In this document: positions 41,228 to 49,013 of the stretch, piece by piece | How positions within the stretch are numbered: position 1 is the stretch's first letter | Layout: every line of letters begins with the position of its first letter | Assembly (NCBI GenBank): GCA_017408395.1 | Contig: JAFQUQ010000058.1 | Location: 1-52,042 of the forward strand | From: Oscillospiraceae bacterium | Lineage (GTDB): Bacteria > Bacillota > Clostridia > Oscillospirales > Ruminococcaceae | Length of the DNA: 52,042 bases | Reading direction: 5' to 3' | Notes under the pieces: generated by a model | What the model was told of the DNA's origin: nothing | Seen by the model: the letters and a program-made list of their open reading frames with translations, nothing else | Databases searched by the model: none | Made by a program: the position numbers and the translations under genes

Positions 41228-41815
41228 TCAGTTTTCGTTGTCTGTGTCTTTTATTTCAATAAATACCGTGTTTTCACGTACCTTTTTGATAAAACGGCTT
41301 AAAGCGACGGTTGCAATTATGCAGATGATACCGTCGATTATAAGAAAAATCCCTGCAATGATCATTGTCGCCGCAACTGTGCCGAAGGGTGAGATTATGG
41401 TTACAAGTGCAAATATAAATGTGACCAGTGCAATAACCAGCATTCCGATACCAATCTTTTTTCCGAAGCTTCTCAGCTGAATGGAGAAATGGAACATACC
41501 GAAGCTGTGGATGAGGATTATCAGACCGATTATCACAGTCAGAAACTGAACGAGATTTTCGGGACGCAGTGAAATCCACGCACCGAAAAACAGCTGGATA
41601 AGTCCTGTTATGAGAGAAGAACCCTCAGGATTATCGGAAAGATTGAGAAAATATGAGCCTGTCAGAAACAAGCCCGAAGCCAGCAGAAGAATACCTGCCG
41701 CACGGCATATGAAAAGCGTTGAGTCAACAGGGTTGAGTACGAGAATTATTCCGAGAACAACTGTCAGCGCCGAAGCGGCTATAACTGCAATATTTGCTTT
41801 TTTAAACAGTTTCAT
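41228..41815 (-). CDS. DUF308 (HdeD-like) membrane protein
   Basis: 195-aa integral membrane protein with six hydrophobic segments in three hairpin pairs, like HdeD/DUF308 proteins. Examples are IAVIAASALTVVLGIILVL and FFGAWISLRPENLVQFL. No catalytic motif is seen, and the function of the family outside E. coli acid resistance is unknown. The start is ATG at 41815, with GAAAGGA 8 nt upstream. It shares a 113-bp divergent region with bioY, including the BirA-type operator. Confidence 0.78.
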   Translation of the reverse strand: MKLFKKANIAVIAASALTVVLGIILVLNPVDSTLFICRAAGILLLASGLFLTGSYFLNLSDNPEGSSLITGLIQLFFGAWISLRPENLVQFLTVIIGLIILIHSFGMFHFSIQLRSFGKKIGIGMLVIALVTFIFALVTIISPFGTVAATMIIAGIFLIIDGIICIIATVALSRFIKKVRENTVFIEIKDTDNEN

Positions 41816-41833
41816 TTGATGTATCCTTTCTGT

Positions 41834-41867
41834 ATTGTCAACTCTTTTTTGAAAAGTGGTTGACAAT
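41834..41867. promoter_or_regulatory. BirA-type operator at bioY
   Basis: Inverted repeat ATTGTCAAC (41834-41842) / GTTGACAAT (41859-41867) with a 16-bp gap. It is close to the BirA box pattern TTGTTAACC-N14/15-GGTTAACAA. The right half contains the TTGACA -35 (41860-41865) that pairs with TAGTAT (41883-41888) at 17 bp, so biotin-loaded BirA would block polymerase. Confidence 0.75.
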
Positions 41868-41928
41868 TTGATTTTTTTATGATAGTATGTTATACTGTTA
41901 AGGTTATTGTTTTTCAGGAGAATGGTTT

Positions 41929-42495
41929 ATGTCCGATAAAAAGAAAAAAATAAATGAATTCAGCATAAAAGAGCTTGTGAGTATATCTTTTTTTGCTGTT
42001 GTAATAGTTATTTGTTCAATGATATGTATTCCGGGACCTGTTCCGCTTACATTCCAGACCTTTGCAATTTTCTGCACCTTCGGGATTTTAGGCGGAAGAA
42101 AGGGTGTATGGGCAGTTCTGGTGTACATACTCCTCGGCCTTACAGGGCTTCCCGTATTTTCAGGCTTCAGAGGAGGCGTAGGTGCTCTTTTCGGAGCAAC
42201 GGGCGGCTATATTTTCGGCTTTGTGCTTTCAGCGGCAGTTTACGGTATTGTAATAAAGCTGCTCGGGAAAAGCACTATACCTGCTATGATCGCCGCAATG
42301 ACAGCAAGCCACATTTTATGCTATGTAACGGGTACGCTGTGGTATCTCTGTATTCACGCAGGGGGCGGTGACGCAGGACTGGTGAATGCGCTGAGATATT
42401 GTGTGCTGCCGTTTATTCTTACTGACATAATAAAAATAGTTATGGCAGCTGTGACGACCGACCGTGTCACAAGACGGCTCAGACTTAAAAACTGA
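41929..42495 (+). CDS. bioY: Biotin transporter S-component BioY
   Basis: 188-aa membrane protein with six hydrophobic segments, the substrate-binding component of an ECF or solitary biotin transporter. Signature segments are VPLTFQTFAIFCTFGILGGRKG (about 44) and GGVGALFGATGGYIFGF (about 88). No ecfAT genes are here, so it would share an energy module encoded elsewhere or act alone. Its promoter overlaps a BirA-type operator, consistent with repression when biotin is plentiful. Its 3' end overlaps mntP by 11 bp, tail to tail. Confidence 0.94.
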   Translation: MSDKKKKINEFSIKELVSISFFAVVIVICSMICIPGPVPLTFQTFAIFCTFGILGGRKGVWAVLVYILLGLTGLPVFSGFRGGVGALFGATGGYIFGFVLSAAVYGIVIKLLGKSTIPAMIAAMTASHILCYVTGTLWYLCIHAGGGDAGLVNALRYCVLPFILTDIIKIVMAAVTTDRVTRRLRLKN

Positions 42496-43060
42496 TTATG
42501 CCGAGGTGCTCGAGGAGTATCTTTGTTCCGATGAGAATGAGGATAATTCCCCCTGCAATCTCGGCTTTGCTTTTGTAGCGGCTGCCGAATTTATTGCCGA
42601 TGATAACGCCTGCAAAGGCAAGGATAAATGTAGTTGCGCCGATAATTGAAACGGCACTCCAGATGTTTACGCTTAAAAAAGCAAAGGTAATTCCGACAGC
42701 GAGGGCGTCGATGCTTGTTGCAATCGCAAGCATAAACAGCTCCTTTATTTTAAGGCTGCCGTCTGCTGCTTCTTCATCGTCCTTTTCAGTTACGGCTTCG
42801 TAAATCATTCTGCCGCCGAGGAAAGCAAGAAGCACGAAAGCTATCCAGTGGTCAAAGCTTTTGATAAGGCTCTCGAAGTTTACGCCGAGAAAATAGCCCA
42901 CAATCGGCATAAGCGCCTGAAAGCCGCCGAAGAAAAGTGCAATTAAACCTGCGTGCTTGTAGTTTATTTTGTCACGCATATTCAGTCCCTTACAGACCGA
43001 AACCGCAAATGCGTCCATTGAAAGTCCCACACCGATCAGAAAAAGCTCGATAAATCCCAT
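42485..43060 (-). CDS. mntP: Manganese efflux pump MntP
   Basis: 191-aa protein of the MntP family with six hydrophobic segments that exports Mn2+. Conserved acidic membrane motifs are GVGLSMDAFAVSVCKGL near the start and AIATSIDALAVGITFAF near 110. The start is ATG at 43060 with GAAAGGAA upstream; earlier in-frame codons fall in the riboswitch terminator. Preceded by a yybP-ykoY riboswitch, it should be switched on by Mn2+. Confidence 0.95.
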   Translation of the reverse strand: MGFIELFLIGVGLSMDAFAVSVCKGLNMRDKINYKHAGLIALFFGGFQALMPIVGYFLGVNFESLIKSFDHWIAFVLLAFLGGRMIYEAVTEKDDEEAADGSLKIKELFMLAIATSIDALAVGITFAFLSVNIWSAVSIIGATTFILAFAGVIIGNKFGSRYKSKAEIAGGIILILIGTKILLEHLGIISF

Positions 43061-43082
43061 AATAAACATTCCTTTCAAATAA

Positions 43083-43241
43083 AAAAGCTTATGCGCCGTA
43101 TGGTACATAAGCTGATTTTTTATAAAACGGGAAGCTTACGCACACATTTACAGTGCCGAACATAAGTCTTGTCAATTAAGGCAAGCCAGACTTCCGTCAG
43201 TATGTTGACTTGCCGCGCCGAAGCGCCGACTACTCCCCTAT
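43083..43241 (-). promoter_or_regulatory. yybP-ykoY manganese riboswitch with terminator
   Basis: The sense strand carries the hallmark GGGGAGTAG (43239-43231), followed by GTCGGCGC/GCGC and GCAAGTCAACATACTGACGG, then a TTGCC/GGCAA helix and a closing arm to about 43130. Expression platform: AGCTTATG/CATAAGCT hairpin (about 43086-43113) followed by TTTTTAT. In this class Mn2+ binding prevents termination. Confidence 0.9.
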
Positions 43242-43262
43242 GAAAAGTTAGATTGTTTTAAA

Positions 43263-43291
43263 ATAATAGCATAAAAAAATCCGCTTGTCAA
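43263..43291 (-). promoter_or_regulatory. Promoter of the mntP transcript
   Basis: TTGACA, 17 bp, TATTAT on the minus strand, directly upstream of the riboswitch. Confidence 0.85.
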
Positions 43292-43301
43292 GTAATATGC
43301 A

Positions 43302-44645
43302 TTAATTTTCGGCATTATGCGGATTTTTTCTCATTGCAGGGTTGCTCAGAAGCTTTACAATAAGCGGAATTACCATAAGCACCCACACAATAGGCTCGGA
43401 AAGAATAATAGCCCAGTAGCCGATTTTCGGCGCAAAGAAAATTACTATCGCAACCTTGCCGATAAGCTCGATACCGCTTGAAATAATAGGAGTTCTGTGG
43501 TCGCCGATACCCTGCAGGGAATTACGGAAAACCGAAATCACAGCCGTTACAAAATAAAGTATGCAGTTTACACGGAGATAAAGGTCAGCGGTGTCAATGA
43601 TTTCGGGCACTTCCGTTGATGTTATAAGCTTAAGCATTGCAGGTGCGGCTGTGTAAATCATAATAAACAGGCATACGCACCATCCCCACGCATAAAGCAC
43701 TGTTGTAAACACGCCCCTGCGTATTCTGCTGTATTTTTCCGCACCGTAATTCTGAGCGCAGTAAGCGGACATTGTCATTCCGAAAACGGCAAATGGCATC
43801 ATAAAGAAGCTTGTAAGCTTTCTTGCGGCGGTGTGTGCAACGATAATGTTTGTGCCGAAGGTGTTGATTGCACTCTGGAGTGAAACCGTGCCGAATGAAA
43901 CAAGGCTTGCCATAAGTCCCATTGAAATTCCGCAGGTTAAAAGGGAGCGTGTCATTTCCGTGCTGAAAATGAAATCCTCTTTTTTAAGCCTCAGGAGAGG
44001 GTAGCGTACAAACATATAGATTATGCAGAGAATTGCAGAAACGGTCTGTGAAATTACAGTTGCATAAGCCGCACCCGATACGCCGAGAGTGGTTTTTGCT
44101 ATCATAACATAGTCAAGTCCTACGTTTAAGAAAGCAGAAAAAACAAGGAAAATAAGCGGTGTCACAGCGTCTCCGATTGCACGGAGAACGCTTGCACAGA
44201 CGTTGTAAACCATAGATGCGGTCATACCCAGAAGGATGACCTTTGCATAAGAACGGGCGTTGTCAAAATGCTCAGGGGGGATGTTCAGTGCGTTGAGAAT
44301 GGGGGTAAGAAAAGCCACGCTGAAAACCGTCAGCAGGAGAGAAATTGCCGTACCCAGCATAATGGTGTGAGCGACGGAACGCCGCAGGTCAGGCTCGTTT
44401 TTAGCACCGAATTTTTGTGCTGTAATAACAGCAAAGCCGTTGGTAAGACCGATGAGAAAGCCGATGATAAGGTCGTTGAGAGTGGAAGTTGAGCCTACCG
44501 CCGCAAGAGCGTCGTTGCCTAAAATGTTGCCTACTATCCATACATCGGCGAAGCTGTAACAAAGCTGAAAAATGTTGCCGATTGCAATAGGCAGGGCAAA
44601 GGTCAGAATCAGCTTCCAGGGCTTGCCTGTTGTTAAATCCTTCAT
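43302..44645 (-). CDS. MATE family efflux transporter
   Basis: 447-aa membrane protein with 12 hydrophobic segments in two homologous halves, of the DinF/NorM superfamily that exports drugs or metabolites with Na+ or H+. Typical segments are LPIAIGNIFQLCYSFADVWIVGNILG near the start and CASVLRAIGDAVTPL (about 150). The substrate cannot be told from sequence. The leader contains a GTCAGA/TCTGAC hairpin (44683-44699, minus sense) ahead of the ribosome site, possibly structural only. It is transcribed in the same direction as mntP, which has its own promoter. Confidence 0.9.
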   Translation of the reverse strand: MKDLTTGKPWKLILTFALPIAIGNIFQLCYSFADVWIVGNILGNDALAAVGSTSTLNDLIIGFLIGLTNGFAVITAQKFGAKNEPDLRRSVAHTIMLGTAISLLLTVFSVAFLTPILNALNIPPEHFDNARSYAKVILLGMTASMVYNVCASVLRAIGDAVTPLIFLVFSAFLNVGLDYVMIAKTTLGVSGAAYATVISQTVSAILCIIYMFVRYPLLRLKKEDFIFSTEMTRSLLTCGISMGLMASLVSFGTVSLQSAINTFGTNIIVAHTAARKLTSFFMMPFAVFGMTMSAYCAQNYGAEKYSRIRRGVFTTVLYAWGWCVCLFIMIYTAAPAMLKLITSTEVPEIIDTADLYLRVNCILYFVTAVISVFRNSLQGIGDHRTPIISSGIELIGKVAIVIFFAPKIGYWAIILSEPIVWVLMVIPLIVKLLSNPAMRKNPHNAEN

Positions 44646-44895
44646 AAATTTATCCTTCCGTCAGTTGAATACATAATAAAGCGTCAGATTTGCTCTGACA
44701 GCACCGTTTGTGATTATATCACCTTAAAAAAAGCAATTAAAGTAAAAATAATTTGCGTATTGTTAAGATTTTTTGCGTGTGTAGAGAGATTTATTTTAAA
44801 CTGAGCAGGTTTTGTGCATAATATAATATCAGGCTACTTGAAAATCGGATTAAGATGGAGTATAATGTTTTTATTGAATTGAAGGGGTGACTGAA

Positions 44896-45669
44896 ATGGC
44901 TGAAATACAGATCAAAAAAGGCGATAAATCCTGGCTGGAAAAGAAGGTCACGGTTAAAATGGACCGTCCCATCGGAACTGTGCACCCGAAGCATCCTGAC
45001 ATTATTTATCCCATAAATTACGGCTACATTGAGGGACTTGTTGCAGGCGACGGGGAGGAGCAGGATGTTTACATTCTCGGTGTCGATGAGCCTGTAAATG
45101 AGATTGAAGTTGTGATAATTGCGGTGATAGAGCGTCTTGACGATAACGAGGATAAATGGGTGGGAGTGCCTGAAAATCTGCTTGGTACGCCGATTTGCTA
45201 CGAGTGCAACATAAATAGGGCCATAGAATTTCAGGAGCAGTACTATACCCACACCTGCGACGCAGTTTACGAAAAGACCTGCGGAGCTGTTATGTATACG
45301 GAAACTGACGGTGAACGACGCTATCTTTTAATTCAGAATGACAGCGGGCATATCGGCTTCCCGAAGGGTCACGTTGAATACGGTGAAAGCGAGATACAGA
45401 CAGCTGTCCGTGAGGTTTACGAGGAAACTAAGCTTAAAGCGGAGCCTGCCGATGGTTTCAGAATGGCTTACAGCTACCGCAATAAATCGGGACACGAAAA
45501 AAACGCCGTGTATTTCCTGTCGCATTACGACTACACGGCGGCGGTTATTCAGACGGAAGAAATTTCGGACAGCTGGCTGCTGCCTTATGACGAAGCTGTA
45601 AAAATGCTCAACTATCCGCAGGATATTCCCGTTCTTGAAGCTGCGGAAAATTTCCTTACAGAAGCTTGA
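44896..45669 (+). CDS. Pyrophosphatase-like domain fused to NUDIX hydrolase
   Basis: 257-aa two-domain protein. Residues 1-115 resemble small clostridial inorganic-pyrophosphatase-like proteins (MDRPIGTVHPKHPDIIYPIN, YGYIEGLVAGDGEEQDVYIL). Residues 125-255 are a NUDIX domain whose box reads GHVEYGESEIQTAVREVYEETKL, with REVYEE giving the metal-binding glutamates, of the Ap4A-hydrolase type. A role in breaking down dinucleoside polyphosphates or other nucleotide diphosphates is inferred. The start is ATG at 44896 behind AAGGGGTG. The last 14 bp overlap the convergent GNAT gene. Confidence 0.82.
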   Translation: MAEIQIKKGDKSWLEKKVTVKMDRPIGTVHPKHPDIIYPINYGYIEGLVAGDGEEQDVYILGVDEPVNEIEVVIIAVIERLDDNEDKWVGVPENLLGTPICYECNINRAIEFQEQYYTHTCDAVYEKTCGAVMYTETDGERRYLLIQNDSGHIGFPKGHVEYGESEIQTAVREVYEETKLKAEPADGFRMAYSYRNKSGHEKNAVYFLSHYDYTAAVIQTEEISDSWLLPYDEAVKMLNYPQDIPVLEAAENFLTEA

Positions 45670-46075
45670 ACATATGAATGTGAGGGCAGTGCTGGTCGAG
45701 ATAGCTCTCGCCCTCTGCGGTATAGCCGCATTTTTCGTAGAAGCCCTGTGCCTGACACTGAGAGGAAAGCTCGGTTTTTTCGGCACCGTCCTCTTTAGCT
45801 TTAAGCTCAAGCTGTGACATAATTCCTGCGCCTACATTAAGACTGCGGAATTTTTTCAGCACGGCAACACGTCCGATATGACGTGATTTTTCATCGTCCT
45901 GCTTAAACACTCTGCCTGTGCCCGCAGGCTCGCCGTCAACATATGCAATAACGTGCAGAGCGTAACCGTCAACGCTGTCGAATTCTTCGATGAAGCCCTG
46001 TTCGTCGCAGAAAACTTCGGTACGGATGAGCTTTGCTTCTTCGGGCAGGGAACTGTAAAATTTATAATCAATCAT
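45656..46075 (-). CDS. GNAT family acetyltransferase
   Basis: 139-aa acetyltransferase of the ElaA/YjcF type. It has IRTEVFCDEQGFIEEFD near residue 18, typical of this subgroup, the acetyl-CoA binding RVAVLKKFRSLNVGAGIM (about 70), and FYEKCGYTAEGESYLDQHCPHIHM at the end. The substrate is unknown. The start is ATG at 46075, 6 nt after GGAGG. Only 30 bp separate this start from the divergent maf gene. Confidence 0.88.
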   Translation of the reverse strand: MIDYKFYSSLPEEAKLIRTEVFCDEQGFIEEFDSVDGYALHVIAYVDGEPAGTGRVFKQDDEKSRHIGRVAVLKKFRSLNVGAGIMSQLELKAKEDGAEKTELSSQCQAQGFYEKCGYTAEGESYLDQHCPHIHMFKLL

Positions 46076-46105
46076 AAAAATCCTCCATAGAAAGTGAATG
46101 GTAAA

Positions 46106-46663
46106 ATGAAAGTAATACTTGCGTCTGCATCTCCGAGAAGACAGGAGCTTCTCGGTTATGTTTTCGACGAATTTGAATGTAAGCCCGCAGATATTGACGA
46201 GAGCTTTCCCGATGAAATAAAAGCGGAAGAAAGCGCAGAATATCTTGCGGTAAAAAAAGCGGAGCATATTGCCAGAGAACATCCCGATGCGCTTGTTATC
46301 GGCTGTGACACGGTGGTCGTACATAAGGGTACGGTTTACGGAAAGCCTGCCGATGAAAAGGATGCGGCAGAAATGCTGGGTGAATTATCGGGTGAAAGGC
46401 ACAGCGTAATAACAGGGGTGTGCTTATGCTTAAATGGCAAAAAACACAGCTTTTCCGACGTTACCGCCGTGGAATTCTATACACTTACGGAAAAGGAGAT
46501 TTCCGATTATATTGCCACAGGCTCGCCTATGGATAAGGCAGGCGCTTACGGCATACAGGACAAGGGCTTCCTTCCCGTAAAAAGCATAACGGGTGATTAT
46601 TTCAACGTGGTGGGTCTGCCCATAGGAAGACTCAAGCGTGAAGCGGAAATTTTTCTTCGCTGA
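46106..46663 (+). CDS. maf: Maf-family nucleotide pyrophosphatase
   Basis: 185-aa Maf/YhdE house-cleaning enzyme that hydrolyses non-canonical or pyrimidine nucleoside triphosphates to monophosphates. It begins with VILASASPRRQELLG and has VIGCDTVVVHKGTVYGKPAD (about 68), HSVITGVCL and MDKAGAYGIQDKG (about 147). ATG at 46106 gives the family N terminus; a GTG 12 nt earlier is the alternative. The 3' end overlaps the convergent 257-aa gene by 32 bp. Confidence 0.94.
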   Translation: MKVILASASPRRQELLGYVFDEFECKPADIDESFPDEIKAEESAEYLAVKKAEHIAREHPDALVIGCDTVVVHKGTVYGKPADEKDAAEMLGELSGERHSVITGVCLCLNGKKHSFSDVTAVEFYTLTEKEISDYIATGSPMDKAGAYGIQDKGFLPVKSITGDYFNVVGLPIGRLKREAEIFLR

Positions 46664-47405
46664 CAGCCGTGCGGTAGAGATAGCTTCTGCCGACCTTTCC
46701 CACACGTTCAACTATTCCGATTTCATTTAAAATATTAAGTGCAAGCTGTGCGTCGCTGACGTGCAGCTTTGCTTTTTGTGCAAAATCCTTTGAGGTATAT
46801 TCATCGGGCAGTCCGTTCGGAATAAAATAAAGCCAATCGGACAGTGTATCAAGATGTATTTCCTCCTGCAATGCAACGGGAATACGGTCGTAGCGTGTGT
46901 AACCCTTGCGCCTGCCTCGTTTAAGACCCGTTTCCTCGGGTGGACAGCGGTACTCCTCCATATCAAGCATAACGATGCAGATGCTTAAATTTTCATCCTT
47001 AAGGAACGGCTTGATTTTGTAAAGCTCAGGGAATATGTCATAGGGAGTGCCTGTTTTGGGGGATTTGCGTTTGCGTCCCTGCACACCTGTTTCAGGGTCG
47101 ATTGAAATAAGCCATTTGCTTTTTGGGATAGGATGAACAACGGTAACACGGCTGACTTTAAGGAAACATTCCAGCTTTTTTCTTAAACGGTCAAAGCCTG
47201 CGGTCTGGATTTCGATGATACCGTTCTCGCCGATAATGTCTGCCACAAAGCCGCCGATTTTCTGCTCGTGGCTGTCGGCATAAGGTTCAAAATAATTTTT
47301 CAGTACCGAGTGTACCGTTTTTTCACCGTATGTACCTATGCCTGCCCTGACGTGTTCACCGTCAAGGACCTTGCATAGTACGTTATAGTAGCGTTCTCTG
47401 TCCAT
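46632..47405 (-). CDS. Unknown protein with nuclease-like core and winged-helix tail
   Basis: 257-aa protein of a family found in Clostridia, with no function known to me. GFVADIIGENGIIEIQTAGFDRLRKKL (about 55-80) has the D...E.Q pattern of PD-(D/E)XK-like folds, followed by PIPKSKWLISIDPETGVQGRKRKSP, rich in basic residues. The last 70 residues (TSKDFAQKAKLHVSDAQLALNIL, IGIVERVGKVGRSYLY) look like a winged helix. A DNA- or RNA-acting role is inferred from these features only. The start is ATG at 47405 with AAAGGAG upstream. Confidence 0.62.
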   Translation of the reverse strand: MDRERYYNVLCKVLDGEHVRAGIGTYGEKTVHSVLKNYFEPYADSHEQKIGGFVADIIGENGIIEIQTAGFDRLRKKLECFLKVSRVTVVHPIPKSKWLISIDPETGVQGRKRKSPKTGTPYDIFPELYKIKPFLKDENLSICIVMLDMEEYRCPPEETGLKRGRRKGYTRYDRIPVALQEEIHLDTLSDWLYFIPNGLPDEYTSKDFAQKAKLHVSDAQLALNILNEIGIVERVGKVGRSYLYRTAVSEEKFPLHA

Positions 47406-47430
47406 ACTGCTCCTTTCGTCTGATATAAAA

Positions 47431-47457
47431 ATAACCGCCGGCAAAAGCGACGGTTAT
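47431..47457 (-). terminator. Terminator downstream of nothing upstream-encoded, before the 257-aa gene
   Basis: ATAACCG/CGGTTAT stem, followed on the minus strand by TTTTTAT. It stops the ychF transcript 29 nt past its stop codon and just ahead of the 257-aa gene. Confidence 0.75.
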
Positions 47458-47485
47458 CTGTATTTAAGCTATTAAATTTAAGCTA

Positions 47486-48580
47486 TTAAACGTTAAATCT
47501 GAACAGTACGATGTCGCCGTCCTGAACAACATATTCCTTGCCTTCAAGACGTACCAGACCCTTTTCCTTTGCGCCTGTCATAGTACCGCAGTCCATAAGG
47601 TCCTTGAAGCTTACAACTTCAGCACGGATAAAGCCCTTTTCAAAGTCAGTGTGAATTTTGCCTGCTGCCTGAGGAGCCTTTGTGCCGTTTGTGATCGTCC
47701 AGGCACGGACTTCATCCTTACCTGCTGTAAGGAAGGAAATAAGACCGAGAAGAGCGTAGCCTTCCTTGATAATTCTGTCAAGACCGGATACTTCAAGACC
47801 AAGCTCGGAAAGGAACATAGCCTTGTCATCATCGCCCATATCGGAAATTTCAGCTTCAAGCTGTGCACAGATAGGGAATACGGAAGCGTTTTCTGTCTTT
47901 GCGATTTCACATACCTTCTGATAGTGTACGGATGTATCAATGTTGTTCTTGAAATCCTCTTCGGAAAGGTTAGCTGCGTAAATTACAGGCTTTGCGGAAA
48001 GAAGGGGAGTAGTCTTTATAAGCTCTGCTTCTTCGGGAGTAAAGCCGTAGGAACGTGCGGAATGACCTGCTTCAAGGTGAGCCTTGAGTGCTTCGAGGAA
48101 TTCAACCTCCGCAGCGTATTTCTTGTCGCCCTTGAGTGCTTTCTTAGCACGGTCAATGCGGCGGTCAACCATTTCAATATCGGAGAAAATAAGCTCCAGG
48201 TCGATTGTTTCGATGTCACGCTGAGGGTTTATGCTTCCGTCAACGTGGATAACGTCAGTGCCCTCAAAGCAGCGTACAACGTGAACAATAGCGTCAACCT
48301 CACGGATGTTTGCAAGGAACTTGTTGCCGAGACCCTCGCCCTTTGAAGCACCCTTTACAAGACCTGCAATATCAACGAATTCGAGAGTAGCAGGAGTAAA
48401 TTTGTTAGGGTCATACATTTCTTTAAGCTTTAAAAGACGTTCTTCGGGAACAGAAACGATGCCTACGTTAGGTTCAATTGTGCAGAAAGGGTAGTTTGCG
48501 GATTCTGCGCCTGCGTTTGTGAGAGCGTTAAAAAGTGTGCTTTTTCCTACATTAGGAAGACCAACCATACCAAGTTTCAT
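47486..48580 (-). CDS. ychF: OBG-family GTPase/ATPase YchF
   Basis: 364-aa P-loop protein that binds ribosomes and prefers ATP. G1 is GLPNVGKST near residue 7 and G3 is [15 protein letters not shown] near 70. The usual NKxD is replaced by a variant near 200 ([10 protein letters not shown]), as in YchF. A TGS domain (about 280-364) ends the protein with [25 protein letters not shown]. The small membrane protein gene lies 31 nt upstream on the same strand. A repeat TTAAGCTATTAAA spans the stop codon. Confidence 0.96.
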   Translation of the reverse strand: MKLGMVGLPNVGKSTLFNALTNAGAESANYPFCTIEPNVGIVSVPEERLLKLKEMYDPNKFTPATLEFVDIAGLVKGASKGEGLGNKFLANIREVDAIVHVVRCFEGTDVIHVDGSINPQRDIETIDLELIFSDIEMVDRRIDRAKKALKGDKKYAAEVEFLEALKAHLEAGHSARSYGFTPEEAELIKTTPLLSAKPVIYAANLSEEDFKNNIDTSVHYQKVCEIAKTENASVFPICAQLEAEISDMGDDDKAMFLSELGLEVSGLDRIIKEGYALLGLISFLTAGKDEVRAWTITNGTKAPQAAGKIHTDFEKGFIRAEVVSFKDLMDCGTMTGAKEKGLVRLEGKEYVVQDGDIVLFRFNV

Positions 48581-48611
48581 AGTTTAAAAAAGTCCTTTAC
48601 AAAATATTTTA

Positions 48612-48800
48612 TCAATCTTCAAAGTTAAGGCTGCGAACATATTCGTCAGCGTCAAATTCACCGCAGCTGCAGTTTTTCTTTGTTACAGCCCTGGTAACAG
48701 CAGCCCCTGCAACAAAACCGATGATAAAGGAAAGTGCTGTGATAATCAATACGACAACGGGGAGAACGGAATTTGTTTCTTTGTTTTCGCAGTTGTTCAT
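48612..48800 (-). CDS. Small single-pass membrane protein
   Basis: 62-aa protein with one transmembrane helix (about 13-40, VLPVVVLIITALSFIIGFVAG). The cytoplasmic tail has CSCGEFDADEYVRSLNFED. It is too short and variable for a family call. AAAGGAAG precedes ATG, and a promoter lies just upstream, so it is expressed, most likely with ychF. Confidence 0.65.
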   Translation of the reverse strand: MNNCENKETNSVLPVVVLIITALSFIIGFVAGAAVTRAVTKKNCSCGEFDADEYVRSLNFED

Positions 48801-48835
48801 AAATATAACTTCCTTTCAAAATTGAATACATATAC

Positions 48836-48864
48836 ATTATAATAGAATTTTGTCGGAATTGCAA
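48836..48864 (-). promoter_or_regulatory. Promoter of the small membrane protein-ychF unit
   Basis: TTGCAA, 17 bp, TATAAT on the minus strand. Confidence 0.75.
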
Positions 48865-48924
48865 TAGCTAATCGCAAATTTTTAGGGAAACCTTACAGTA
48901 ATATGCAAAAAAACAAGGTTCTGA

Positions 48925-48953
48925 TTGACTTTAAGGTGATATTATGGTATAAT
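48925..48953 (+). promoter_or_regulatory. Promoter of the sensor/GGDEF/EAL gene
   Basis: TTGACT, 17 bp, TATAAT on the plus strand. The predicted transcript start lies only a few bases before the ATG at 48969, which favours the later start at 49014. Confidence 0.8.
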
Positions 48954-49013
48954 TTATTTTAAATAATTATGCTTTTTACGGCATTAAGAGAAACATCGGG
49001 AAGTAGATGCATT

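Noticed and set aside
47651-48346. 231-codon plus-strand ORF opposite ychF
   Set aside because: Mirror of the highly conserved ychF frame; composition shows Cys/Phe-rich nonsense and no start signals.
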